64,000 nucleotides of DNA, from positions 62,001-126,000 of the forward strand of contig JAEUWB010000045.1 in NCBI GenBank assembly GCA_016786595.1, given 5' to 3'. Origin of the DNA: a bacterium (GTDB lineage: Bacteria; Bdellovibrionota_C; UBA2361; SZUA-149; JAEUWB01). Within the stretch, counting starts at the first letter, position 1; each line of letters opens with the position of its first letter. Below, in pieces: positions 47,860 to 57,868 of this stretch. The notes beneath the pieces were generated by a model, which had not been told where the DNA came from, did not search any database, and worked only from the letters and a program-made list of their open reading frames with translations. Both the position numbers and the translations under genes were made by a program.

Positions 47860-49217
47860 TGATTATTTATCGTGAGTAGATTAGCGAGCGTTTTCTCTAG
47901 CGCTTGCACATCTGCTGCTGCGATGATTCCTCTGACTTCAGGCTGACTTGGGCTCCGCATTTTTACATAGTGCGGGGCATCAACACTTTCAACCGCAGTT
48001 TTAACTTTAGAACCCAATTGAAGAAAGTAGCTATCTTTATTATCAGCTACCTGAAGTTTAAATGTTCCGCGCTGCTCGTCATTTTCTTCTAGCTTTGCTT
48101 CGCCCACATAATTTATGACTTGAATTGTGGATAGCAGGCTAACAACTTGCTCAAGAGAGCTTTTAAAATTCTTGTCGGATTGCCCTATAGACTTAGTTTT
48201 TTTGCTAGAGTCGCTTAATTCAATCTGCCTAATCTGGTTCGGATGCAGGTCTGCAAAATAATTGTTTGAGATATAATTTAGTGGATGCTCAAGTAGACGA
48301 GCAAGTCCAGTGGCTCGAATTTGACTAATAATTTCTTGTCCTTCAATCTTAAGTACGTAGCGATTAGGAGTTTTACTCTTGCCTAAGGTGGCAATTTTTT
48401 TACCTACTTCCGAAACTATTTCAAGTTCTAATAAGGGGTGATCAAATCCCGCCGAATGAAGCTCGGAGATATTTGGATGATCAACAAAATTCAGCACTTC
48501 AAAGTTAGAAATTATATCGATCAGCTGATTAAAAATTTCAGGGCTTGTCTGATAGCTGGCTAGTTCAGCTTGAACTTGAACCTGCTGGCCAATTACTTTG
48601 AAATTAATTTCTCCAGTTGCCGCACGTTTGAGTTTAATACTTTTAATTTTTTGCTTACTAAGGTCCAAGGGTAGTTTATTACGAATCTCATACTCTGACT
48701 TGTTGAATACGGCTGCATTACGCGCATCGATGAGATAGATTTGCTTGGAGTTATTCACACTAGCAAAGACTCGGCCTGAAAGTTGATGAACTTTACCAAG
48801 CTTGATGTTGCTGGAGCTCTGATTTGTACTAATTTGGATCTCAAGACTGGGTTCGGCGAGGCCAGTTTCGCTTGGATTAGCTTGATCGAGCGTGTTTTCA
48901 ATGCTGGTATTGCTCAGCACGTGAATTAAGTAATTGGCAGCTTTTTGGTCGACTAGCTCAGAGCTGTCTAAGCCAGTTGTGAGCTCGGCTTTATCCTGGA
49001 AAATCCATTTTGCGTTTTGATTCCTACTAAGCGCCCAACTTCCAGCGTTAGACCGCAAGCTAATGCTTTGAATCTCTGCTTCGTTGATCCCTTGAAGTAA
49101 GGCAGAGTTACGAAATGCTTGCTGGCTTTGCTCAACTCGGCTTTGGTTAACTTTGGCGAAAAGCAGCAGTAAACCAAAAGCAAGTGCAAGCATATAGAGT
49201 GATTTAGCGAGCGACAT
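47856..49217 (-). CDS. DUF4340 domain protein
   Basis: A 453-residue protein with a single N-terminal membrane anchor (about residues 5-22) and a large extracytoplasmic part. DUF4340 features are visible as repeated beta-rich modules: KLGKVHQLSGRVFASVNNSK, QIYLIDARNAAVFNKSEYEI, then a second module around NRYVLKIEGQEIIS. DUF4340 genes regularly follow GldG-like genes in ABC operons of unknown role in Gram-negatives. Here it is 5 nt after the GldG-like gene and overlaps PBP1A by 4 nt. Confidence 0.85.
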   Translation of the reverse strand: MSLAKSLYMLALAFGLLLLFAKVNQSRVEQSQQAFRNSALLQGINEAEIQSISLRSNAGSWALSRNQNAKWIFQDKAELTTGLDSSELVDQKAANYLIHVLSNTSIENTLDQANPSETGLAEPSLEIQISTNQSSSNIKLGKVHQLSGRVFASVNNSKQIYLIDARNAAVFNKSEYEIRNKLPLDLSKQKIKSIKLKRAATGEINFKVIGQQVQVQAELASYQTSPEIFNQLIDIISNFEVLNFVDHPNISELHSAGFDHPLLELEIVSEVGKKIATLGKSKTPNRYVLKIEGQEIISQIRATGLARLLEHPLNYISNNYFADLHPNQIRQIELSDSSKKTKSIGQSDKNFKSSLEQVVSLLSTIQVINYVGEAKLEENDEQRGTFKLQVADNKDSYFLQLGSKVKTAVESVDAPHYVKMRSPSQPEVRGIIAAADVQALEKTLANLLTINNQ

Positions 49218-49222
49218 AAAAT

Positions 49223-50737
49223 TTAACTTTTACGTTTAATCCAAAAAATCAATCCGCTCAGCAAAATCAACTCAGGAATAATAATTGTAGTTAGCAGAAA
49301 AAGTCGCTGGATTGTTGACGCCGGAATTTCTGTGCGCGATTCAGCAAATGTTCTTGCGCGGATGACAGTTGGTGGTTTTTCTCCAAGTGTCCAACGCAAG
49401 GCATTGAGCACTAAATCGCGATTAAAATGCTCACGGATTGATTTATTTCGTGCAAAATCCGAGTCTCCGATCACAACAACACGCTGCCCATCTCGTTCAA
49501 TTGCTGCAGCTACTGTAATTGGGCCTTTGATATCGGTCTCGTCTAATCCTGCTTCCGCGGAGTCACTTAAGAGTTTTGTTAAATTTGTCTCAGCCCAACT
49601 CTCAGGACTAGTTTGTAAGAGTTTGACAATTTTCATTTCAGGCAAAGACTTGTTAACAAGAATGGAGCTTGCTGAAGTCAGGCGCACGGCTCCCTTTAAA
49701 GCTTCCGTAATCTCATGAATGCTAAACTCTTTGACTAAAGGTCGAATTCCATAAGACCCATCCTCTTCACTGGAATCAACTACCAAATCTGAACCAAGTT
49801 TTAAGCCAAATTCTTCCGCAATCGTATTCAGTAAATTAGACTTAAGCGGTTCATAGAGTAGCACCCCCGAACCGCCAGCTTTAAAATGAGCTAAAGCTTG
49901 CTCTCTGAATAGAGTCTCGTCTCTTTCGCCGGAGACGAGTAGTAAAGGTGCAGCTGATTTTGGACTAGCACGAAACTCTAATTTGTCCAAAGTTGTGAAT
50001 CCTTCCTCTTTAAGTGAATCACTCAGCGTGCTGAAGCCTTTTTCCGAAACATCACTTAAATCAACTGCAATTTGTAGAAATCTTTCTCTGGTTTGCACTA
50101 AGCGTTCAAGGGCATTTACGAATTCTTGTTCACTTAATTCTTTATCAACCAAAACTGACTTTTCTTTATAACTAACGACTGCCACTTCTGGTCGCGGAAT
50201 TGAAAATCGAAGTGCCTGTTCCTGTTCTTGCTCAGGATCGAGAAAAATTGCTTTAATTTGCTTGGATTCTGCGGAAAGTTGTTGAACTAGATCGCGCACA
50301 AAACCAGGAGGCATGCGGTTTAAAAAAAATGTGCGGATTGTTAATTCTGAGTCTAGATTTTTTAGTAATTCTTTGGTTTGTGGAGCAAGAGTATTTACGC
50401 CTTGTCGAGTAGTATCGATACGCAGCAGTGAATAATTTGCTCCCCCGTAGTTAATGATTGCAACAAGTAGTAAAAAAATCCCGCTATAAATTGAAGCTTG
50501 AATGCTATGGACTAAGTGTTTTTGCCGCCTTTCTGAGCGAAAAATCTTTAAGCCGTGTGCGAAAAAATATATCCCTAAACAGATTACGCCTGCGACAAAG
50601 TGAATCGTTGTCAGATAATATATTTCACGCTTAAAGATTAGACTTAGTACCAAGGCCATGCCAAGAAAAACAATTCCAGCAACTCCTAGAGAGATACTGC
50701 GCAGAGCTTGGCGATTGTAAGAATTTAGCTCACTCAT
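49223..50737 (-). CDS. GldG-like ABC-associated protein
   Basis: A 504-residue membrane protein. Three N-terminal helices (about residues 17-36, 42-60 and 83-100) precede a large GldG-type extracytoplasmic domain starting DTTRQGVNTLAPQTKELLKN. A single C-terminal helix follows (LLTTIIIPELILLSGLIFW). The block LLVSGERDETLFREQALAHF and the late VVIGDSDFARNKS are typical. In Flavobacterium, GldG works with GldA and GldF in gliding; in other phyla the set is of unknown function. The gene overlaps the permease gene by 4 nt. Confidence 0.88.
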   Translation of the reverse strand: MSELNSYNRQALRSISLGVAGIVFLGMALVLSLIFKREIYYLTTIHFVAGVICLGIYFFAHGLKIFRSERRQKHLVHSIQASIYSGIFLLLVAIINYGGANYSLLRIDTTRQGVNTLAPQTKELLKNLDSELTIRTFFLNRMPPGFVRDLVQQLSAESKQIKAIFLDPEQEQEQALRFSIPRPEVAVVSYKEKSVLVDKELSEQEFVNALERLVQTRERFLQIAVDLSDVSEKGFSTLSDSLKEEGFTTLDKLEFRASPKSAAPLLLVSGERDETLFREQALAHFKAGGSGVLLYEPLKSNLLNTIAEEFGLKLGSDLVVDSSEEDGSYGIRPLVKEFSIHEITEALKGAVRLTSASSILVNKSLPEMKIVKLLQTSPESWAETNLTKLLSDSAEAGLDETDIKGPITVAAAIERDGQRVVVIGDSDFARNKSIREHFNRDLVLNALRWTLGEKPPTVIRARTFAESRTEIPASTIQRLFLLTTIIIPELILLSGLIFWIKRKS

Positions 50738-51495
50738 GAGGGCCTTTTTACTTCAACTACGCGTTCAGCCAAAAAAACGCCGCAAGCGATTACACTAAAA
50801 AAGTAAATGATATTTTTAGAATCAAGCACTCCTTTTAAAAAACTATCCAGTTGGGCAGTCGGTGAAATGTAGGAAATAATCGGAGCCCATAGCGGTGGGA
50901 GTTTTCCCACAGCACCTTCAATTAAAAATAACATAAAAAATAAGATAAAGCTTAAAAGTGCCGCCAGTAATGGGCTTTTGGTTATTGCCGAAACAAATAG
51001 TCCAAGTGCTGAGAGAGCTAAGGCATAGAGCACAATCCCCAGACTACTTGTGAAAAGTGGAGCAACCTCGGTGGCACTTAAAAAGACTTGCAGTAGTGGA
51101 AAAATAAATGCGGTAGAGAGAATTACTAGTGTAATAAAAACAGTTCCAAGAAACTTTCCCCAGACGAGCTCTTGGTTGGAGATTGCTGATGTAAATAAAA
51201 GCTTGAGTGTTCCCCGCTGAGCTTCTTCGGCAAAAGAGCGCATGGAAAGCAGTGGCAGCATAAATAATAAGATTACACTTAGTGTTTTATAGAATGGGTA
51301 AACGATCCAAATTTGTGTTTGCGGCGCAATCCCTGGAATTTTCGCAGTTTGCACCACTGCCTGGTTAAACTGAGCGACAAATGAAAAGAAAAAGTACCCA
51401 GATAAAAATAAAACACTAGTAATCACTACCCAACCCAGCGGTGCATAGAAAAACGAACTGAAATCTCTTTTGGCAACTACTAGAACTGGTTTCAT
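50734..51495 (-). CDS. ABC-2 type permease (GldF-like)
   Basis: A 253-residue permease with about six membrane helices. The motif PLLSMRSFAEEAQRGTLKLL (about residues 79-98), followed by SNQELVWGKFLG, is the conserved ABC-2 loop that contacts the ATPase. The N-terminal helix FFYAPLGWVVITSVLF is also typical of GldF-like members. It overlaps the ATPase gene by 4 nt upstream and the GldG-like gene by 4 nt downstream, so the set is tightly coupled. Confidence 0.9.
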   Translation of the reverse strand: MKPVLVVAKRDFSSFFYAPLGWVVITSVLFLSGYFFFSFVAQFNQAVVQTAKIPGIAPQTQIWIVYPFYKTLSVILLFMLPLLSMRSFAEEAQRGTLKLLFTSAISNQELVWGKFLGTVFITLVILSTAFIFPLLQVFLSATEVAPLFTSSLGIVLYALALSALGLFVSAITKSPLLAALLSFILFFMLFLIEGAVGKLPPLWAPIISYISPTAQLDSFLKGVLDSKNIIYFFSVIACGVFLAERVVEVKRPS

Positions 51496-52256
51496 GCTTG
51501 TTGGCCTTGTTTAATCAGCTGAAGATTGTGGTCAGCGTTATTTTTTTCTCTAATTCCTGAAGTTGCCTTAAAGAATAGATCTTCTAAAGAATGTTCACGG
51601 GTCAATTCAGCAACACTCCCTCGAGCTGAAATCTCTCCATGTGACATAACAAGCACCTCAGTGCAGGTCGTTTGGACTTCGGCAAGTAGATGTGAACTTA
51701 AAATCACTGTATGCCTTGTTCCAAGTTCACGAATGTAGTCTTGAATTAAAACAATTTGCTGAGGGTCAAGCCCTGAAGTTGGTTCATCAAGCAGAATTAG
51801 TTTGGGTTTGTGCAAAACTGCTTGTGCTAGTCCGACTCTTTGCTTAAAGCCACGGGATAAAGTGTGAATCAATTTATTTTTTACTTCAGTCAGAAGGCAG
51901 CGTTCTAAAACCTCTTCAATGCGATAATTGAGCTCGGGTTTTGAGATTTGGTGCAAACGCCCTACAAAATTCAAATACTCGTTAACTTTTAGCTCAGGGT
52001 AGAGCGGCGGTTGGTCGGGTAAATAGCCAATTAAGTGTCGAGCTGCTCGAGGGTTTTTGTATAAATTAATTCCGGCGATTTCAATCTTCCCGCTATCGGG
52101 CCGCAAGAGCGAGGCCAGCATCTCAAGTAGTGTTGTTTTCCCGGCGCCGTTTTGACCAAGTAAGCCAACGACTCGGCAAGAATCAACTTGAAATGAGACC
52201 TGCTTTACAGCAAATTGGGAACCATAAGATTTTGATAGAAGCTCTGTGGTTATCAT
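51492..52256 (-). CDS. ABC transporter ATP-binding protein (GldA-like)
   Basis: A 254-residue ABC ATPase. Walker A GQNGAGKTTLLEML (about residues 34-47), signature LSRGFKQRVGLAQAVL, Walker B LILLDEPTSGLDP and switch His in LSSHLLAEV are all intact. It is the first gene of the five-gene operon ATPase-permease-GldG-DUF4340-PBP1A and starts 89 nt from the divergent pepA gene. The final 30 residues are polar and lack a recognisable domain. Confidence 0.93.
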   Translation of the reverse strand: MITTELLSKSYGSQFAVKQVSFQVDSCRVVGLLGQNGAGKTTLLEMLASLLRPDSGKIEIAGINLYKNPRAARHLIGYLPDQPPLYPELKVNEYLNFVGRLHQISKPELNYRIEEVLERCLLTEVKNKLIHTLSRGFKQRVGLAQAVLHKPKLILLDEPTSGLDPQQIVLIQDYIRELGTRHTVILSSHLLAEVQTTCTEVLVMSHGEISARGSVAELTREHSLEDLFFKATSGIREKNNADHNLQLIKQGQQA

Positions 52257-52345
52257 TTACTGCGATTATTTCAACACCTTGTTCTTGCCTGGTTCTTTTG
52301 CCAAATTATGCTAAATCAGTAGGGCAATTGATTTGGTATAAATAT

Positions 52346-53917
52346 ATGAAAATCTCAGCAAAAAACAATCTTCACATAAACTCTAGTCAATTCTCACAAG
52401 GAGACATCTTTGTTGTCCCGGTTTTTAAGTCTAATATTAAGGGGGCAAAAGGCGGGATGCTTCCCGGTGCCGATGAGACAAGTCTCAAGTATCTTAAAAA
52501 ATATGAGCACGAATTGAATGGTGCCATCACTCGCGAGGTCAAGCGCACAGATTATAAAGTTCTTGCTGGCAAGCGCCTGAATGTGCCTGCTGGGAAATGC
52601 AGCTTAAGAATCTCTGGACTTTCGCATCAGGCATTAAGTCTTACCGGGCCGAGCTTAGATGAATGGCGTAGACTTGGTGGTGATGCGCTACGACAAGCTC
52701 TGAGTTTAAAATCTGAACATTTAGTGATCGATCTTTCCCAAGTTAAGGGCTCGATTTCTAGCCAAATTCTTCAGGCCATAGCTGAAGGGCTAGCTCTTGG
52801 AGCTTATGAATTTAATCAATATCGTAAAGCTACAGATAAAACCAAAGCTTCCCTACAAGTTATTATCTTTGGTCTAAATCTATCTCCTGCTGAGAGCCGT
52901 AAGGTTTTAGATTCAGCACGCGCGATTTCCGAAGCAACCTGTTTTGCGCGCGACCTTGTAAACCTTGGGCCAAGTGATTTGGTTCCTGCAGATCTTGTAA
53001 CTCATGCCAAGAAAATCGCACGTGCTAGTAAGGGGCGAGTCAAAGTCAAAATCTATGACCGTCGTGGCTTGGAGCGACTTGGGGCGGGAGGCATTCTTGG
53101 GGTTGGTAAGGGCAGTGATTACCCGCCTTATTTAATTCACTTGCACTACAAGGGAAAAACTTCAGCTAAGAAAACGAAGAAAAAAACCATTGCCCTAGTT
53201 GGTAAAGGGGTCACTTTTGATAGTGGAGGCTACTCAATTAAGCCGGCCAAGAGCATGGAAGATATGAAATGTGACATGTCTGGTGCTGCAGCGGTGCTTG
53301 GGACGATGTCATATTTAACAAGCCTCAGTGGAAAGGAAGTTTTGGAGCATGACGTGCATGTAATTGTGCCAACAGTTGAAAACATGCTTAACGGAAAAAG
53401 CGTTAAACCGGGGGATGTGCTCAAGGCGCTAAATGGAAAAACCATGGAAGTGCTAAACACGGATGCAGAAGGCCGACTAATTCTTGCTGATGCTTTAGCA
53501 TATTCTGAGCGGCTCAAGCCGGATGTGGTGATCGATCTGGCAACACTTACTGGTGCCTGCATTGTGGCACTTGGTTCAGATATCACAGGATTATTTTCTA
53601 CTGACGAAAAGCTCGCGCACACGTTAAAAGATTTAGGTGCAAAGTCAGGCGAGCTTTTTTGGGAACTTCCAATTGCTTCTGACCAGTACCGCGGGAACAT
53701 TAGTAGTCTAATTGCTGATATAAAGAATACTGGTGATGGTGGACCGGGTGCGATCATCGGTGCGCTATTCTTAAAAGAATTTGTTCCGCCCGATGTAGAT
53801 TGGGCGCATCTAGATATTGCCGGGCCTGCCTTTGTGACCAAAGAAAGCGATTACATTAAGAAGGGTGGCACAGGCTTTGGAGTTAGAACTTTAATTGCTT
53901 ATTTACATTCACTTTAA
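52346..53917 (+). CDS. pepA: Leucyl aminopeptidase (M17)
   Basis: About 523 residues from the ATG at 52346; the frame is open upstream to 52130, but that part lies inside the divergent ATPase gene and is not family sequence. The catalytic domain shows LVGKGVTFDSGGYSIKPAKS, MKCDMSGAAAVLG and the signature NTDAEGRLILADAL, which hold the two-metal site (Lys, Asp, Asp, Glu) and active Arg. It cleaves N-terminal residues, often Leu, in the cytosol; some members also bind DNA. The DUF3187 gene follows 20 nt later. Confidence 0.95.
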   Translation: MKISAKNNLHINSSQFSQGDIFVVPVFKSNIKGAKGGMLPGADETSLKYLKKYEHELNGAITREVKRTDYKVLAGKRLNVPAGKCSLRISGLSHQALSLTGPSLDEWRRLGGDALRQALSLKSEHLVIDLSQVKGSISSQILQAIAEGLALGAYEFNQYRKATDKTKASLQVIIFGLNLSPAESRKVLDSARAISEATCFARDLVNLGPSDLVPADLVTHAKKIARASKGRVKVKIYDRRGLERLGAGGILGVGKGSDYPPYLIHLHYKGKTSAKKTKKKTIALVGKGVTFDSGGYSIKPAKSMEDMKCDMSGAAAVLGTMSYLTSLSGKEVLEHDVHVIVPTVENMLNGKSVKPGDVLKALNGKTMEVLNTDAEGRLILADALAYSERLKPDVVIDLATLTGACIVALGSDITGLFSTDEKLAHTLKDLGAKSGELFWELPIASDQYRGNISSLIADIKNTGDGGPGAIIGALFLKEFVPPDVDWAHLDIAGPAFVTKESDYIKKGGTGFGVRTLIAYLHSL

Positions 53918-53937
53918 TTGGGCAGTGATAGTTTCTG

Positions 53938-54912
53938 ATGTTAGCAAAGATTTTTTTGCTGAGAGCAATACGCTTTAAAGCGCTATTTGTTTTATCTTGT
54001 CTATATACTTCGATTGCCTGCGGGCAAGACCGTGTAGTTATGCCACTGCGCAATAATTACCCGCTCGCTTTAATGCACAGCTCATTTCGGGCTGACACTG
54101 CACAATTAATTGCGGCTGATTCCCAGCAACTCTCAGCATTGTGGAGTTGGTCCAATACTTTGTCACTGCACCAGCAAGGTACTTTTCTGATTGATGCCGA
54201 GTCGCGTATTTTAGATTTATATTTCAAGTATGGCTTAAGCCAAAATTTAGAGCTTAGTTTTTTTCTTCCGTTAGTTTGGCTTGGTTCTGGTCAGCTTGAC
54301 CCGCTAATTGATGATTGGCATAAGACTTTTGGACTTCCACGAGGAAATCGAGACCAAATCTTAGATGGTGGTTTTGAATTCTTTGGGGAAACCAATGAAG
54401 GCGATACGTTTTCGCTGAGTCCAGGAGGCGCACGTTTAGGACTACCTGAGGTGGCATTTAAATATCCTGCAAGTCAGAGTTTAAGTTTTGTATTTTCTAC
54501 GGCCTTTCCGCTTCAGGGCGGTTATCTTGGTAACACCGGAATTGACCTTGGCGTTGGGGCACTCTATGATTTTGATTTTGAAGAATTTAAATTTTCATCT
54601 GGGGTATCAGCACGTTATTTTACTGATCAAAAAAGCTATGAGCTGATTTTTCCTGAAATGCTCTACGAGGCGTTTTTGTCAAGTTCGTATCCCCTCACCG
54701 ACAAACTTTACTTCGCCGTTCAGATTATGTTTCACTCTGCGCTTAGTGAGAATATTAAATACTTTCCCGACTACGGGACTTATCTAGATACAGGATTTCG
54801 TTACGTGTTCAGCGATTCAATAAGTCTAGATTTGATCTTACGCGAAAATCCAGCTCCAAGACGTGGCACTACGGATGTTACGTTTAGCCTTGGTTTAAAC
54901 TATAAATTATAG
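53938..54912 (+). CDS. DUF3187 family outer-membrane protein
   Basis: A 324-residue protein with a signal peptide (about residues 1-29, ending IACGQ; a lipobox is possible but weak). The mature part begins VMPLRNNYPLALMHSSFRAD, then alternates polar and hydrophobic residues as in a beta barrel, with GGARLGLPEVAFKYP and PLQGGYLGNTGIDLGVGAL, and ends in an aromatic/Leu strand (FSLGLNYKL). DUF3187 proteins are predicted outer-membrane barrels of unknown function. It is likely co-transcribed with pepA. Confidence 0.85.
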   Translation: MLAKIFLLRAIRFKALFVLSCLYTSIACGQDRVVMPLRNNYPLALMHSSFRADTAQLIAADSQQLSALWSWSNTLSLHQQGTFLIDAESRILDLYFKYGLSQNLELSFFLPLVWLGSGQLDPLIDDWHKTFGLPRGNRDQILDGGFEFFGETNEGDTFSLSPGGARLGLPEVAFKYPASQSLSFVFSTAFPLQGGYLGNTGIDLGVGALYDFDFEEFKFSSGVSARYFTDQKSYELIFPEMLYEAFLSSSYPLTDKLYFAVQIMFHSALSENIKYFPDYGTYLDTGFRYVFSDSISLDLILRENPAPRRGTTDVTFSLGLNYKL

Positions 54913-54925
54913 AACTGCTCTCGGG

Positions 54926-54946
54926 ATCGCTTGAAAAGCGATTTTT
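54926..54946 (+). terminator. Rho-independent terminator after the DUF3187 gene
   Basis: ATCGCTT (54926-54932) pairs with AAGCGAT (54936-54942), then TTTTAA. It is short and only 14 nt past the stop. A second inverted pair GTGCATC/GATGCAC (55002-55031) follows and may serve the convergent rsmG. Confidence 0.65.
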
Positions 54947-55072
54947 AACTACGCAAATCTTAAAACGCTCTAGAATTACCTTGTAACGTGAGATACTCTT
55001 TGTGCATCAATATTATTTCGAGTAGATGCACTACAAATGGCCATCAAGCCCTGGTGAACACGCGTCTATATT

Positions 55073-55777
55073 TTATAGGTTTTTACAGAATCCAGTATCT
55101 GAGCTGGTCGGCGACATTCTCTGCTGAACGCTAATGCGTCTTCTAATTCCGGACGGGAGTGTATAGACGTGGGTGGTTTTTGCTACAAGGGATGTCACGA
55201 CTGGAGCGTCAACGGGTGATGCTTGGGTTTCTGATTCCATCGAAAGTAATTTGCCACTTGGAACGAGAATTTCTTTAAGTGCTTTCAAGGCACTTTGATC
55301 AAGCTTGAGTGCACGGTGAATAGCCAGGTCGATTCCTCGAAACTCTTGCCCCAAGTCTTCTAGTCGTTTTTCAACTACCTCAAGCTGCGCTAAAGCTAAA
55401 ACACGCCGGGCTTCCTTAAGAAAACTCACGCGCTTGGCACGTGGCTCTACAAGGATTACGCGACGTTTTGGATTTAAGATTGCGATAATTAACCCAGGAA
55501 GTCCGGCGCCGGAACCAATATCTAGCACTGATGCAGCAGTCCCAAACTCTCTCTCGAGAATGATTCCAGCCGCAGCTGAATCAAGTAAATGGTGCTCAAT
55601 CCAATATGAAGTTGTATTCGGTGCAACTAAATCAACCTTTGGATTCCACTCCGAAAGTAGCGCAAGATATTGAGTTAGACATTCAATCACGCTTGCTTCA
55701 AATTCGGGGTGCTTCGGATTTAGCTCCTGCCTTAAAACCTCAAGACCTGTGTGGATAGCTTGATTTACTTTGGTCAT
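55073..55777 (-). CDS. rsmG: 16S rRNA (guanine-527-N7) methyltransferase
   Basis: A 234-residue AdoMet enzyme that methylates G527 of 16S rRNA. The AdoMet loop is SVLDIGSGAGLPGLIIAI (about residues 82-99), with NPKRRVILVEPRAKRVSFL following, and the early LVAPNTTSYWIEHHLLDSA is family-typical. It lies 14 nt downstream of mnmG, the common gidA-gidB arrangement. The C-terminus carries about 20 extra residues (RRRISVQQRMSPTSSDTGFC) that look unstructured. Confidence 0.95.
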   Translation of the reverse strand: MTKVNQAIHTGLEVLRQELNPKHPEFEASVIECLTQYLALLSEWNPKVDLVAPNTTSYWIEHHLLDSAAAGIILEREFGTAASVLDIGSGAGLPGLIIAILNPKRRVILVEPRAKRVSFLKEARRVLALAQLEVVEKRLEDLGQEFRGIDLAIHRALKLDQSALKALKEILVPSGKLLSMESETQASPVDAPVVTSLVAKTTHVYTLPSGIRRRISVQQRMSPTSSDTGFCKNL

Positions 55778-55791
55778 GTCAAGCAGCCATA

Positions 55792-57678
55792 TTAATCAAT
55801 TCGTGTGGCAGTGTTGTTTTGCCCACGTTTGACAAGCACACTTAATAAAGAGACTGCGGCGGGCGTAACCCCATAAACACGAGAAGCTTGGCCCAGTGTT
55901 TCAGGGCGAATTGTTTCCAGGCGGTCGCGGATTTCCATACTCAATCCGGGCACGGCTGTATATGAAAAATGTTCAGGGATCTTTACATTCTCTAAATATT
56001 TTAACTTCTCAACATCTAACTCTTGGCGCTTTAAATAGCCTGCAAACTTAATTTCCGTTTCAACTCGCAGTGCTTCAAGGTCGTCTAAAGCTTCAGCTGC
56101 AGGCAAGAGATTTTCAAGGTCGCGGTAGCTAATCTCAGGACGGCGCAATAGTCCCGCCAGAGAAATACGATCTAAAAGTTCAGCACTATTTTTAGATTTT
56201 AACCAGGCTTGAGTAGTGCTTGAAGGTTTTAAGAAAGAATTTTCTAAACGCGCCCGCTCGGTTGTAATGCGAGTTTGTTTGGCTTCAAAGTCTCGCCATT
56301 GCTGATCTCCGACAAGGCCAAGATTTTTGGCTAAGGGAGTCAGGCGGCTATCAGCATTATCTTCACGCAAATGTAAGCGATATTCGGCACGTGAAGTAAA
56401 CATGCGGTAAGGTTCGATTGCGCCTTTCGTTACTAAATCATCAATCATCACCCCAATGTAGGCTTCACTGCGACTCAGCACTAAACTGGTTTGTTGTTTG
56501 ACATACAGCGCAGCATTAATCCCTGCCATTAATCCTTGGGCGGCAGCTTCTTCATAGCCAGTTGTGCCATTGATTTGACCTGCAAGGTAAAGACCAGTTG
56601 CCGCTTTAACTTTTAAGGTGTGATCTAATTCTGTCGGGTCGACATAATCATACTCGACGGCGTAGCCGTATTCTAGAAATTTAACCTGCTCTAACCCGGG
56701 AATGCTGCGTACAAATGCTTCCTGCACGTCAATCGGTAAGCTTGTTGAAATTCCATTGGGATAGACAATCTTTGAAGTAAATCCTTCCGGCTCAAGGAAA
56801 ATGTGATGCGTTTCTTTATCGCGGAAGCGATGAATCTTATCTTCGATTGAAGGACAGTAACGTGGTCCAGTTGAATTAATTTGTCCGTTAAAGAGTGGAG
56901 ATCTCTCGACGCTTGCTGCAATAATGTCATGCGTGGCTTTACTGGTGTGGGTAATCCAGCAGGAAATTTGCTCGCGCTTGATTCGAGAAGTTCTAAATGA
57001 AAATGGGCGAATCGGCTGATCACCGGGTTGTTCTTCGAGTTTAGAGTAATCAATCGAATCACGATCAAGCCGCGGCGGAGTTCCTGTCTTTAAACGACCC
57101 ATGCGTAAGCCAAGGGATTTTAAAGCACTACTCAAGCTCAAGCTTGAAGCTTCACCGACCCGGCCACCAGGAGTTTTCTTTTCACCCGTGTGCATCAATC
57201 CGCCAAGAAATGTTCCAGTTGTGATTACTAAGGCTTGGCAATTAATGCTTTGGCCTTGCTCAGTAGTGATTCCTGAGATCTTATTGTTTGTATCAAAAAT
57301 TATTTCAGCGCAGGCAGCTTCAATTACGGTCAGCTTGGGGGTGTTAAAGATTACTTGCTGAATACGGTCGCGATAGAGGTCGCGGTCTGCTTGGGCACGT
57401 GAGGATCTTACGGCTGGCCCTTTTGATTCATTCAGAGTGCGAAATTGAATGCCAGTGTCATCAATCGCCAGCCCCATTTCCCCAAAAAGCGCATCGACTT
57501 CTTTTACAAGTTGCCCCTTACCTAGTCCTCCAATCGCTGGATTGCAGGACATCTGCCCGATAGTATTTTTTTTGAGAGTGACTAGCGCAGTTTCCAGTCC
57601 AAGACGTGCAGTCACAAGACAGGCTTCAACCCCTGCATGGCCTCCGCCGATAACAATGACGTCAAATTTATTATTCAT
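55792..57678 (-). CDS. mnmG: tRNA uridine 5-carboxymethylaminomethyl modification enzyme MnmG
   Basis: A 628-residue FAD protein that with MnmE modifies the wobble uridine of several tRNAs. The FAD motif is [19 protein letters not shown] (about residues 10-28). Signatures are [28 protein letters not shown] and [20 protein letters not shown]. The C-terminal helical domain ends [20 protein letters not shown]. Length matches the family. It is divergent from the lytic transglycosylase gene and followed by rsmG. Its partner mnmE is about 2.5 kb away on the same strand. Confidence 0.97.
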   Translation of the reverse strand: MNNKFDVIVIGGGHAGVEACLVTARLGLETALVTLKKNTIGQMSCNPAIGGLGKGQLVKEVDALFGEMGLAIDDTGIQFRTLNESKGPAVRSSRAQADRDLYRDRIQQVIFNTPKLTVIEAACAEIIFDTNNKISGITTEQGQSINCQALVITTGTFLGGLMHTGEKKTPGGRVGEASSLSLSSALKSLGLRMGRLKTGTPPRLDRDSIDYSKLEEQPGDQPIRPFSFRTSRIKREQISCWITHTSKATHDIIAASVERSPLFNGQINSTGPRYCPSIEDKIHRFRDKETHHIFLEPEGFTSKIVYPNGISTSLPIDVQEAFVRSIPGLEQVKFLEYGYAVEYDYVDPTELDHTLKVKAATGLYLAGQINGTTGYEEAAAQGLMAGINAALYVKQQTSLVLSRSEAYIGVMIDDLVTKGAIEPYRMFTSRAEYRLHLREDNADSRLTPLAKNLGLVGDQQWRDFEAKQTRITTERARLENSFLKPSSTTQAWLKSKNSAELLDRISLAGLLRRPEISYRDLENLLPAAEALDDLEALRVETEIKFAGYLKRQELDVEKLKYLENVKIPEHFSYTAVPGLSMEIRDRLETIRPETLGQASRVYGVTPAAVSLLSVLVKRGQNNTATRID

Positions 57679-57868
57679 ACTTTATTAATCGATTATTGTG
57701 GGAACTCTAAGTATCATAATTTGAAATTATTTCATAGCCCATAATTAGCCGTAATTATTAGATAATTCCACTGAAGCAAACTCCCTCGGTGCTCCGATTA
57801 GTGAATAGTGAACATCTTAATAACTGTGGCCTCGCAGTTTTTGGACTTAGTCTAGCAAAGGAGAGGCA

